Source: Castanea sativa
Lineage: Eukaryota; Streptophyta; Magnoliopsida; Fagales; Fagaceae
Reading direction: 5' to 3'
Length of the DNA stretch: 64,000 bases
Assembly: GCF_040712315.1 (NCBI RefSeq)
Contig: NC_134017.1
Span: 26,891,273-26,955,272 of the forward strand
The notes beneath the pieces were generated by a model that saw nothing but the letters and a program-made list of their open reading frames with translations, searched no databases and was not told where the DNA came from. The position numbers were made by a program, and so were the translations under genes. Positions 11,301 through 21,810 of the stretch are shown piece after piece (the stretch's first letter is position 1; each line of letters starts with the position of its first letter).

Positions 11301-12000
11301 CAGGGATATGGAGGCGAAGAAGTTTGTCTGGAAAAACATCGTCACCAGGTTTGGAATCCCTCATACTCTCATTTCGGATAACGGTCTATAATTTGACAGT
11401 AAGGCCTTTAGAAGATATTGTTGTGATTTAGGCATCACGAATAGATATTCAACTCCAGCTTATCCTCAAGAGAATGGGCAGACCGAGGCAGTCAATAAAG
11501 TGATAATCAATGGGTTCAAAAAAATGTTAGATGATACTAAGGGAAGATGGGTGGAAGAATTGTCACACGTCTTGTGGACATATTGAACTACTCCACGAAA
11601 ATCCATGGGAGAAATACCCTTCTTTATGACTTATGGAGTCGAGGCTGTAATACCTCTAGAAACTGGGTTCCCAACACTAAGGACGAGCTCTTTCACTCCA
11701 GGCAGCAATGACAATCTATTGGAGAAAAACCTAGACTTAGTCGAAGAACGGCGTGAGAATGTCATGGTTCAGTTAGCTTATTATCAACACAAACTCAAGC
11801 AGGGGTATGATTCTCATGTAAAGTTACGGCTACTTACACCTGGAGACTTGGTACTGAGGAAAGTTCTGGGCACTACAAAAAACCCAACATGAGGAGAACT
11901 GGCGCCCAACTGGGAAGGACCTTATCGTATTACCTTAGTCGCAGGCAAAGGGGCTTATAATCTTGAAGATCTAGATGAGTATGTTGTACAACTTCCCTAG
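8302..12000 (+). pseudogene. pol pseudogene of Gypsy element 1 (PR-RT-RH-aRH-INT)
   Basis: A single frame carries the whole pol. Protease (8302-8724) has NQSSGAD where a catalytic Asp is expected, so it is inactive. Reverse transcriptase follows (8785-9747; CVDFTDLNKACPKDSF, then the intact YVDDMLVKS). RNase H 1 spans about 9748-10230. A second RNase H begins at 10318 (YVDGAANQRGSG, FSDSQLV). Integrase runs from 10906 (zinc finger H..H..CDQCQ, core WGLAIVGSFP, SDNG, ENGQTEA). The core has Ala where the first catalytic Asp belongs. In-frame stops lie at 8722, 9262, 9745, 10312, 10534, 10903, 11056, 11389, 11584 and 11890. Most look like C-to-T or G-to-A changes of Gln, Arg or Trp codons. Confidence 0.9.
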
Positions 12001-12102
12001 GATGTAAATAACCTATGAAGGTACTATTATTAAATGAAAGGTACTTTTGTCATTTTTATTTTTATTGACACTGTATTGCGTTGATTATCATCTTTTTCTA
12101 AG

Positions 12103-12815
12103 TATTAAACTGAAGCTTGGTCATACCTAGCTCCTCGGACCACACACCTCGCCTAAATTGATATTTTGTTAAATGTTGAACAAAACCTTAATTATGTCTG
12201 GTCCTCGAATCATTTAGTTTGGGAAAATTAACACTTCAGTTTATTTAAATATCAAACTGAAGCTTGGTCATGCCTGGCTCCTCGGACCACATACCTCGTC
12301 TAAATTGATATTTTATTAAGTGTTGAATAGAACATTGGTTATGTCTGGTCCTCGGATCATCTACTTTGGGGAAATTAACACTTCAGTTCATTTTTCTAAA
12401 TATCAAATTGAAGCTTGGTCATGTCTGACTCCTCGGACCACATACCTCGTCTAAATTGATATTTTATTAAGTATTGAATAGAACCTTGGTTATGTCTAGT
12501 CCTCAAATTATCTACTTTGGAAAAATTAACACTTCAGTTCATTTTTTTAAATATCAAACTGAAGCTTGGTCATGCCTGGCTCCTTGGACCATATACCTCG
12601 TCTAAATTGATATTTTATTAAGTCTTGAACAAAACCTTGGTTATGTCTGGTCCTTAGATCATCTATTTTGGGGAAATTGACACTTTGGTTCTTTTTTCTA
12701 AATATCAAACTAAAGCTTGGTCATGCCTAGCTCCTCAGATCACATACCTCATCTAAATTGATATTTTATTAAGTGTCTGGTCCTCAGATCATTTACTTTA
12801 GGGAAATTAACACTT
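12103..12815 (+). repeat. tandem array, five ~150-bp units, after pol
   Basis: Units start at about 12103, 12250, 12401, 12552 and 12703 with tatcaaactgaagcttggtc. Each continues through ggctcctcggaccac, taaattgatattttatta and ggtcctcggatcat to aacacttcagtt. The last unit has an internal deletion. Bases 12816-13250 hold only AT-rich linker. Position, directly between pol and the antisense ORF, matches the arrays of elements 2 and 3. Confidence 0.9.
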
Positions 12816-13256
12816 CTTGTTATCCGTGTATCTCATGTATGTTGATATTCTATTGGGCATTGGTTAAAATTTAATTATGATTGATCCTCAGCCTATTTAT
12901 GTTTAAACTTGAATCCAGGCCTAAGTTTGCACTTATGCTTGTAAAACTTGAAGACTCCTAGGTATAGTGATAAATGGATAGAAGCCCATGAGCATCACTT
13001 AAAGCATTTGCAAGTATACTGAACATATTTATTGCCTAAATTCATTCTAGATTTCTTCCTTAGAATTGTTAATTAATTTATGAAAGGAAACAGACTATTG
13101 TTCTAAGTGTGGTAAACAAGCATCAGGTAATATGAACAAGATAACAAAGCAAATATCAAGTAAAAGAAATAAACTGCTTTTTCATTGATCCAAATTTCAA
13201 GTCATCAAAATTACATAGAATACAAGTAAAAGGGAAAATAATGATGAGGGGAGCAG

Positions 13257-15629
13257 TCATTGCTTCAGCTTTATCTTCAAAAGGCCTTTAGGATCTTTTG
13301 GAAGCTGAGGTTGGGCCAAAGAGTCAGAAGCAGTCCCTTTGTCTTTTGGATCTTCCTTAAGGATCATGGGAATGGTTGCTAGGACAAGCTCTAATGTCTG
13401 GTCAGACCCCTTTTCTTTGGAAGATTCTTTAGGAGCTTTAGGAGGCTGGATACCTTCATGTGCCACTCCTACTGGTTTAGTATGTTCTTTGGGGGCTTCA
13501 GGTTGCTCAACCTCCTTATACTAGCCTTTAGTAGAGGCAGGGTATTCGGCTACATTACTTTGCTCAACGTCTGGCCTTTGACTAACAGTATCATCATTGG
13601 CACTAAGTGGAGCAGAGACTCGGATAGCTGGGGGATAGTAGACGTTCTCTGTCTTCCAGAAGGTAGAAGAGGCATCAACCCTAGCTTGGCTGAGTGCCTC
13701 ATTCGAAACTTGGAGGCATTAGTCTCTACATAATTCCGAGAATTGTGATTTGAGGTCTTCCGTTGTCTCAGCCACACCGACCTCATATCTGGCTTGCTCA
13801 GCCTTATCCACTGCCTCTTCTTTGGCCCTTACAGCTTCTTCTTTTGCTTTGTTGGCCTCCTCCCTAGCCTTCTTAGATTCCTTCAGGTTTTTCTTTAAAT
13901 CCTTTATTTGTTTCTTCGCCGCTGCTTTTTCCTCGTCGGCCTGGCGGAGTTACAAACGTTGGGTCTTGACCTATTTCTCGGTCGTCTTTAACACCACCTC
14001 GGCACTTTTCCAGTCACTTTCTGCCTTGGTCAGTTGAGTGGTGACCTCTTGCAACTTTTTCCCTGATACCTCAAGGGTTTTCTGAGTGTTGTTGCACCTT
14101 ATCTCCTCATTCCTTAAGGCTTTGTAGGAACTAATAGCAATCTCTTCAGCCCTATAAGCATATTGGACAGCCTATTTACAAATAATATTCGAGACATAGG
14201 AAGATGGTTAAAATAAAAAATCTAAGGGCAAAAGAGGAAAGAAACGAGAGATAATTAAGCAAGATTCTTACCATGGCAAGCTTTTTTTTTAGCTTCATAA
14301 AGACATTTTGATCTCTCATCATCCTTAACTCATGCATGTCCTCAGGCAATGAGAGAGATTGCTCAAGCACATCTGCCACGCATGCAGCAGTTCCTTCATC
14401 AGACTTCCTGATGGATGTGTCGACTGGATCAGTGCGTTGGGACTGGGTAGGGGGGGAGGAGGGGTTTTGATTGAGAAGACTTCTCAAGGCCTTTGTCCTT
14501 CGCCTGAGGCATTTTAGTCTAAGCAGCCTTATGGACCTCTTGGCCTCCCACCGGAGCTTCCATTAGGTCTTTCAGCTTCTATCTAGGTTTGCACTGGATA
14601 CCCATTTCCTCAGAGTTGTGAATTTCTCCTTGAGAGAGGGCTAGGAAGGTATCGCCGAGGATAGTATCTTGATCCACAATGGAAGGGGGTTGATCGAAGA
14701 CCTCAAATTCGTCCTTGGAGGAATATGATACTTCAATAATCTCTTCTTCTTCTTTTATATTGAGTTGGGAAGAGGTTGCTTCACCAATTGTAGGCTAATT
14801 TGGAATAGGGACTAGGGGAACACCGTCTGGGATGGGTTGTAGGGGTTGTATGGGTTGTGTAACCAGGGTACCTTGAGGAATAAGAGCTCCCTCAAGTAAC
14901 AGAAAACCTTCAACGGTAATGCTTATCCGGTGTAAGCGTGGATCCTTCGCTTTGATCACACACTTCGGTGCCTGAAAAGCTTTGGAGATGGGATCGTAAC
15001 CGAGGTTTAAATGGGCTGCTTGGAGCTAGCCGTCTGAGTGCACAAACACTTCAGCTTGCAGTATTCTGTCTTATCTTGCGAAATCGACAAGATGAGAATG
15101 GCAATCTGCTGCGTGTGGGTCTGCAAAGGCATTGAGAAGAAAAAACAAGGTTATAGTAAGTAAATACTTTATATGAACCCAAGTTTAAAATAAAAAAGTA
15201 ACTGTGAAGTAGATTAGTTGAATCTAGAACTTCACCTGGTTCCCCCTCCCTTGTCGGACAGGGAAGACCATATTGCCAGTCCCCTGATATGATTAGGAAG
15301 TCTTTTTTTAAACTCTTGTTGGAATCGGGGAGGCAATGGATTAATCTAACTTCGAGATGCCTAGATTTTAAGTAATATCCCTATCCTTTTAGGTGGTGGA
15401 GGTTGTAAACCCAGTTCACATCGTGATAGGTGAGTCTCAGATTCATCTTTTCATTTAAGGCATCTACTGAACCCAAAATCCCAAACATGTTAGGGGCGCA
15501 TTGGGTAGGAGCTAACCTAAAGGCCCTAAGGTAATCCCTCATAACTGTCCCCATGGGGATTTTATCCCCTCCTCTATGAAGGCGATCATCGAGATTACTA
15601 CCTCTCCTTCTCACCTTTTTAGGAGCCAT
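13257..15629 (-). pseudogene. decayed antisense extra ORF of Gypsy element 1
   Basis: Coding remnants run opposite to gag-pol. The N-terminal part is at 15629-15381 (starts MAPKKVRRRG; contains LTYHDVNWVYNLHHLKG). Later pieces lie at 14487-14176 and 13786-13257. The translation of 14040-13760 on the minus strand is a Lys/Glu/Ala-rich coiled coil (KKQIKDLKKNLKESKKAREE). Probable intron remnants and frameshifts separate the pieces. It corresponds in place, orientation and general plan (globular N-terminus, coiled coil, acidic end) to the intact antisense gene of element 2. Extra ORFs of this kind are known in the Tat branch; their function is not established. Boundaries are approximate. Confidence 0.6.
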
Positions 15630-16247
15630 TCTCCTTCCTTATAGTGTTTAAGGGACACCCCTTGATGGAATCCTATACTTAGTCTTAAATTGTTCTATTT
15701 TTTCGTCTGAATCTACTAGGGATGCAAATCTACCCATTTTTTGGAGCGAAGTGTGGGTGCGATGGAAGAACTAAGAAAACAGATGAGCCGAGGTGAAGTA
15801 AAACACCAAAGAAAGAAAGAATAAGAGAAATAATGAAAGATGAAGTCTGGAAAAACTTACTTTAAGAACGACAAAGTCACCTCGGCCTAGTTCTTGGTAA
15901 AGGTAAGGGCGCGTACAGATTGCGAAAGGTTGGCAGATACGTTGAATGGGTGTTGTATATGTGTAAGATAGTTTGAATTGCTACTTTTTATACCAATGAA
16001 AATCATAAAGCGGGAAATTTCCCGCCTATGACTCTATGTTATCCTCAACCGTTGGATGCGCATCACGTTGCTGAGCGTGGGGGACAGAGGGACGTTAGAA
16101 TTTAATTTGAAGGCATGTTGATATGTTAGGAATGCGTTTCGGGCAGTTCAAAAGTCATCATCCCTGTCAGCAAAAATGTATGGTGTACACAAGCTAATGC
16201 TAACAGATGTCGAGATCCTTCTTTCCTCCCGAGGTAACGAAATGAGA

Positions 16248-16262
16248 ATCTCGAGGGGCTAT
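16248..16262 (+). other. polypurine tract of Gypsy element 1
   Basis: The purine-rich cgaggggctat lies immediately before the 3' LTR at 16263, where plus-strand synthesis would be primed. Bases 15630-16247 show no gene on either strand. Confidence 0.6.
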
Positions 16263-17105
16263 TGTAGGGTCATTGGGCCCAGGAAATATGTGTGGGGTGG
16301 CCCAAGAGTATTCTTTGGGCTAAAGGCCTAGTCCGAGGATACTGAACAGTCTGGGGGTATATGAATGTTAACTCATAAAGGCAGTATTAAATAAAAAAGA
16401 GATAATGTCTGAGCAAGTATGTCCAAGAAGTTAGTCCGAGGAAGATTATATCCTCGGCTATGTGAAGCCGAGGTAGGGGAAGGTTGGTTAACATCCATAA
16501 GCTATGTTCTCAAAAATCCTACAAATAAGGTTAGTTATAGTAAACGTGGAGGATAAGAAAATGGGCGGTGGAATATCTGAAATAAAGCTGTTACCACCGT
16601 CCCCACATTGAATGCTCTGCAACTGCTATTCTGGCTGCATTAATGGGGAAGTGAGACCTGAACATGAAAGTTGAACTTTGCTCCTATCTCCAAAGACTTC
16701 AAGGTAGGTGGATGGGACAAGTATCTAAACCAGGAATCTAACCCTGACATGGAAGATGAAGAGGAAAGGAAAAAGGGAGTATAAAAGAAAGAAGGGACCT
16801 TCAGGAAAACAAAAAGGAAAAAAAGAGAGAAATACACTGTAGAACTCACTATCCATAATTGTAATCTATCTTGGGAAGAAGTAATATAAGTCATCCTTGG
16901 CTTGTGTTCGAGGAGAAGATTTCTTTCATATTCATATAAACAGTTCCTTATGTGTATCATTGTGATCAAAGCCCATAATTTTTTGTTATCTAAACATCAT
17001 TAGAACCTAGATTTCAAGCTCACTCTTTACAAATTTTATTATAAAAAAGCCTTTCAAGCCCATCCCCTTCTGACTGTGGGTTCGGGCTCGAATTGTGTCC
17101 TTACA
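16263..17105 (+). repeat. 3' LTR of Gypsy element 1
   Basis: 843 bp, same ends as the 5' LTR, followed by the target duplication ccttt at 17106-17110. Confidence 0.92.
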
Positions 17106-17110
17106 CCTTT

Positions 17111-17250
17111 CAACTGGAATATTTGTTTAAATTATAAAGCAAATACTAAAGCTAATGTTGTTGTATTCAATAGCACAATGCTAATTCATTAGGATTTTAT
17201 GAACACTTTTGATTTCATATTTATTAATAAAATTACAATTATTTTTCAAA
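17111..17250. repeat. second half of the third ~265-bp tandem unit
   Basis: Continues the unit broken at 5800: aaattataaagcaaata, gcacaatgctaattcattagg, tattaataaa, ttttcaaaag. Joining across the gypsy element restores the unit length of the first two copies. Confidence 0.8.
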
Positions 17251-17720
17251 AGAATAAAATGATACTTTACTCATACTTTAAATTAAGTACTTAAAATTTT
17301 TTAATGAATTTGCACAGATATGTCTTTTCTAGCAAAAGAATATCTAGAGGCATAGCACCTATGTTATGAGTAGTTGAGGAGAGTCTTAACAGAGAGTATC
17401 TTTAGAGCAACTTAACCTCCTCAAACATTTTACTAAACCTAAACTCAAACATATTGATAAACATATATTTTATTTAATAAATCAATAATTTCTTTTTGTT
17501 CATTCCATGTGTGCGTATATATATGTGTGTGTGTATACAATTTTTTTCTTTCATAAAAAGAGAAAATATTGAGATTTTTATAACCATAACCAAAATTTGA
17601 GCTACAAAATATTTTGGAAATCTAGTATGTAAAGAAAAAAGTTCTAAGAAACCACAAAAAAAGAAAAAGAAAAAGAAAGGGCATAAGAGTATACATATTT
17701 TTCTAGTTTCCAACACGTAA
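17250..17720. repeat. paralogous copy of the 3379-5030 segment, without the hAT insertion
   Basis: Follows the same order of landmarks as 3379-3519 plus 4701-5030: ctagaggcatag, gagtagttgagg, tttagagcaa, the gagctacaaaatatttt block and the A-rich tract. The hAT target site corresponds to about 17345-17352. No gene in 17250-17990. Confidence 0.6.
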
Positions 17721-18114
17721 GTTAAAAAAAAAAAAAAATCAAAGAAGTGGGGTTATGATGTTAATGTTTCAAAATTTACACTATTTTATGCCAATGGAAT
17801 ACAAATTGGTGCATGTGCAATTAAGTGTCATGATTTTTTTCATAGAGTTCTTACTATGTGTTTTTCATTATATTGTATTTGAAATATAAAATTAGTATTG
17901 TATTTTAATGTAATAATTCTTGGTTGGATTCAGCTACCTTTCTAGTGTTTAGGTGTACTTTAGCCAAAACATTGAGTGGGTGAATGAAAAAATAATGGGT
18001 GAAGAACACTATTGCGATAACCACAAATGTGGTAGCCATTTATGGTGCTATCCTTAGTTGCAGTCATATGGATAAATTTGGTAGGATAAAAACACTTCCT
18101 CCACAAATAAAAAA

Positions 18115-18826
18115 CCAAATAAAGACCCTGACCCTTCAAGCCAGATCCAAAAGAATCATTCAGTCCTCCATGATTACCTCAAGCAACACCAACGCCATTT
18201 CCTTGCCCTTTTTCCAGAAATTGAGCAACCATGGAAAACTCCATTTGCATTTTGGATATCAAACTAGACTGTTGTACACTACCTCTACATGTGGTACTTA
18301 CTCAATGAGTACTACTTGTGCCTCCATTTCAAACCAGAATTCTAATCACACATTTTTCCTCGAGAGAATAAGTATTTTTACAAATTTTGGCGTGAAATTT
18401 TGAAAAATGATGCTCATGATGGTCAATGGTTCAAGTATCCCAAAATAGATTACCCCCGTTTTGGTCGCAAAATTACTTCTGCATGTATAGTTCAAAAATA
18501 ATGTTCACGCAGAATGAATTTTTCACCCTACAAATATACATTGGGTAACTAATGCTGATGGTACTCTTCACACACACATGGACGTGTCTTGGATATCTTG
18601 TCACTATTCCCTCACAATGGCAGAATCTCTTAATCAGGAAATCTTTCCAGACATAGTACCAGCCAACCCAGATGTTTGCAGACAGCAATGACCACATGAA
18701 GACCATTGGGAAATGCCTGATCCTTTATTTGGCTTTGGTGATCCTTATTACCATAACCATAACCATGATCCAGATGCAGATATTGATGAAGAATGTTTTC
18801 AAGGAAGAGACGGGTGGGATGATTAA
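18115..18826 (+). pseudogene. relic of the viral polyprotein end, upstream of the viral promoter
   Basis: One frame is readable with a few stops. It includes a His/Gln-rich helix (LKQHQRHFLALF), the segment WVTNADGTLHTHMDVSW, and a very acidic end with a His cluster (YYHNHNHDPDAD) finishing at the taa at 18824. It sits just 5' of the putative viral promoter, where the end of a circular viral genome would lie, and no equivalent follows the RNase H of copy A. I read it as the C-terminal portion of a viral polyprotein or last ORF from a neighbouring, mostly lost copy. The family assignment is inference from position, not from a recognised motif. A hairpin (aggagacacttttgttgac / caacaaaagctcct) follows at 18866-18906. 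Confidence 0.45.
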
Positions 18827-19049
18827 AAATAGATATATAAAAGATATATGAAAAAAAAAAAAAAGTTGTTAGGAGACACTTTTGTTGACTTTTCAACAAA
18901 AGCTCCTATTTTGGTTTTTTCCTTTCTCTATTGCCGTCACAATTTCTTTAAGCTAGCAACTATTACATAATGTCCTATTGTATGATGGCATTCGTCTTTT
19001 TCCCAGTTTCATTATATCTATTGTCAGCAATGAATCCGGAAGCAAATAT

Positions 19050-19220
19050 TTTCTGCACTGACATCCTTACATCCATAAGACAACTGCCACTCCGGTTCCA
19101 GAACCCTCACACATTTTGGACAAATGTCAAGAAAAAGTCGGCACTTACATCTTCAAGTTTTTCTCTTGACTGTAAAAATATTTTTGTCTTTTAGTAAATT
19201 ATTGCCTATAAATAGGCCTC
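19050..19220 (+). promoter_or_regulatory. putative viral full-length-RNA promoter
   Basis: A good TATA box (cctataaatagg, about 19205-19216) is preceded by cactgacatccttacatcc near 19055, which resembles the as-1-type activator region of caulimovirus promoters. It is followed by a leader of about 780 nt up to the first movement-protein ATG. The leader contains short repeats of cttagtcttttagttcctt near 19590-19650. Strength and activity cannot be judged from sequence. Confidence 0.5.
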
Positions 19221-19671
19221 TTGTTTCCTTAGTTCAGCAGACTTGAAAAATTCCAGACTTGAAAAAATTATAGAGTTGAAGAATTAGAGAGAGAATAGAG
19301 AGTTAGCCACTTGTGTAATATTTCCCAGTTTATGTCTTCCAGTCCTGTAAAAAACTTGTTCAATCTAATAATATCCCTCAGTTTGTTGTATCTTGTTCTA
19401 TGTTTTATTCCATATTTTGTTGTTATTTTCTATAATATTTTAGTAATATATGCCATTAATAAGCTTCCATGATCTTCTTACACTCTCATTGTCCAAACAG
19501 TTTGTTCGACTTTTAGTTATTACTTATAGTTTGCGTGTCTTCGTCCTTATTCTCTTTCCTTTACCCATAGCTTCCATTTTAGTCTTTTTGTTTGTTCTTA
19601 GTCTTTTAGTTCCTTATTCGTCTTTATCCTTCTTAGTCTTTTAGTTCCTTCTTCGTCTTTACTCACATAAT

Positions 19672-19686
19672 TAGTATCAGAGCCAT
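19672..19686 (+). other. viral primer-binding site, copy A
   Basis: tagtatcagagccat matches the initiator tRNA-Met 3' end used by all caulimovirids, with one mismatch at the second base. Copy B has the unmutated form at 25644. Confidence 0.75.
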
Positions 19687-19985
19687 GCACCTTGCAACAC
19701 ATAACTGCTATTGCCTTGCAACCAGTTTCACTCTCCTTTGATTAGTATACTTTGATTATTGTCTTGATTAGTATGCTCTGTGATTTACAATTGCCACAAT
19801 AAGTGGATCCTCTATGTTTATCACATCAAAACACTGGATTTGATAATCAAGTAGAACACTAAAGGGTTGTTCTTAAAAGTGTCAAAGAATTATTTTTCCT
19901 AAGTCATTTTGTGGACGTGAGTCTAGAAGTGGCATTTTAGTCCTGTCAAACCTTAGGAAAACAGTTCTTCATTTTAGAAACTATC

Positions 19986-20765
19986 ATGGCTAGTTCATCA
20001 TCCTCAGCAGTTACAGATACCATTACAACCATGTGTGATCTTTCTCTTTGTAAATCCACTGCAAATAGATTAGACTACTTGTATAAAATCTCCTATGTAC
20101 CTGAAGATAGTAAAATTCCTATTACTGATTTTCCTATTGTAAATCCTTATACTGTCTTTGATAAACCTTAAAATACCTTCAAAAAATCCATTAAAAAGTT
20201 TTTAGGTCCTTCTCATCCTTCTAGTGTAAAAGAATATGTCCAAGCTTCTAAGTTTGATCAGTTTAACATTCCAGCTAGTGAAAAAGAAAATTTTATCACT
20301 CTTGCCCTTCCCAGAGAGTTTGTAATTCCATGGCAAAAACAAGGTTACACTCACCTCCATTTTGGTGTAGTAAAACTCGTACTCACTTTTCATGGTAAAA
20401 AAGGACTCCCTATAGCTTCTAGAATTTCTCTTCTTGATTCTAGATTTTTGGAATACCATAATGCAGTTATAGGAACTGTCCAAACCATGCTCAATGCGGG
20501 AACAGTCTTTGTCACCCTTTTCCCCAATTTCAACATTTCTCTCAAAGACCCTCACCTTTGTGATGCTCTTGAAGTCCAAGTCCAGATCACAGGAGCTTCT
20601 CAAGTGCATGATACTTTTGCAACCACACTCCACTATCAGCTTGCCTACAGACTCCAAAACCATGCTTTTGACATAGCTATACCAGAAATAGCCCAGTCTA
20701 ATGATGCTCTTTTAATTCAAGTTGACCCAGGCATGACGCCTATGTGCACATTTGTTCCACGATAG
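19986..20765 (+). pseudogene. viral movement protein pseudogene, copy A
   Basis: Starts ATG at 19986 (MASSSSSAVTD), the same start as copy B. The 30K-type movement protein domain covers most of the region (ITLALPREFVIPW, LLDSRFLEYHN, VFVTLFPNFN, ALLIQVDPGMTPMCTF). This protein class opens plasmodesmata for cell-to-cell spread. The frame is cut by taa at 20169, where copy B has caa, and again at 20763. The same frame then continues downstream, so in the virus this was the N-terminal part of a larger polyprotein. Confidence 0.85.
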
Positions 20766-21731
20766 TTGAATAAAGAGCAGATGACAAAACTCTTTCCAGA
20801 ATCATGGATCCCAAAATATGAGACTTTTCATCAGGCAGCCCAACCAATCAAGTCCAACACTCCTTTCTTCATCAGAAACCAAAATGGTGATGTTGAAGTT
20901 AGGTCTATGGCAGCCACACCAGGAAAAGAAGAAGTGACAGTCTTTCCTACGGCTATGATCCAACCAGTCTCATATAAAGGTTTTGAAGGTCTTGAAATCA
21001 AAGTATTTCGAGAAGATGGAAAACCTTGCTATGAAGGAAAATCATCCACTGGCCATATATGGTGGGAAGTTTGTGACTGTACAGAATGCCAAGAAGAAGA
21101 AGTATTTGGAGAAAAGCAGAAAAGATGAAAGAAAAAGTCTTCCCAGCAGCTTCTTAAAGAAAGATATGAAGTAGGAGATCCAAAAGTTGACCTTCTTGGA
21201 GAACCCTCTGGAAAGTTTGACTACTATGTCCTCTATCCCAGATCCAGAAAACAAAAAACTCCATCCCTTTCCCCATGTAAAGAAAGTCATGATCAAAACC
21301 AACAAAACCAGAGACCACCACTAATTCCATATTACCAGAAAGTCCTTCCCCAAGTACAAAAATGTCAACCCAAGCCTCTTCGTCAAACCCACACACAAAA
21401 GACCTTACCTTGTTATATGTTTGACCATGCTTCACCCTCCTATTCACGAAATTTTCCTCCTCTTGAAAGTTTTGGCCATCCCCAAGCCAATGTTAAACAT
21501 GTTTGGAAAATCAAAAACCCTGTTGGAAGCAATCCAAATGGAATCAAAAAACAAGTCTCCTCAACTGAAGCAGCTCTCAATTGGCAGGCAGAAAATGCTG
21601 TTGCACAAAACCAGGTCCTTTCAAAGATTCTTGATAATCAACAAAAGATGACTGAAGCAGTAACTCATACCTTCTCATCTTCAAATTCTCTCATTGAAGA
21701 TTTGAAGAAAAAAATACAGTTAGTTGAATAA
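20766..21731 (+). pseudogene. viral polyprotein linker and coiled-coil region, copy A
   Basis: Continues the movement-protein frame. A stop interrupts at 21126, then a coiled coil (QNQVLSKILDNQQKMTEAV, SLIEDLKKKIQLVE) ends at a taa (21729-21731). Exactly the same taa and the following frame change occur in copy B (27664). A virion-associated coiled coil is usual in this family; assignment here rests on the heptad pattern only. Confidence 0.65.
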
Positions 21732-21810
21732 GAATTGGAAACGATTGCCTCCATAGTAAAAGATTTGTCTGTCTCCTGTCCCCTCATTGGGCAAAAAGAA
21801 AAAGAAAGCA

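Larger units (their letters stand above)
5801..17105 (+). mobile_element. Gypsy element 1: Ty3/gypsy, Tat-type, full-length but decayed
   Basis: LTRs at 5801-6653 and 16263-17105 both begin TGTAGGGTCATTGGGCCC and end cttaca. The 5-bp target duplication ccttt is present at 5796-5800 and 17106-17110. The order is LTR, primer-binding site, gag, protease, reverse transcriptase with RNase H, a second RNase H, integrase, tandem-repeat array, decayed antisense ORF, polypurine tract, LTR. The second RNase H and the trailing antisense ORF identify the Tat branch of plant gypsy elements. LTRs differ at many positions (several in the first 110 bp), so it is clearly older than element 2. It splits the third ~265-bp tandem unit. 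Confidence 0.95.

Noticed and set aside
13750..14037. Plus-strand 95-codon frame rich in Ala/Ser/Phe, membrane-like
   Set aside because: It is the complement of a Lys/Glu/Ala coiled coil of the antisense ORF.
5801..17105. CRISPR-like reading of the regular repeats at 12103-12815
   Set aside because: Units are directly adjacent with no spacers, in a plant retrotransposon.
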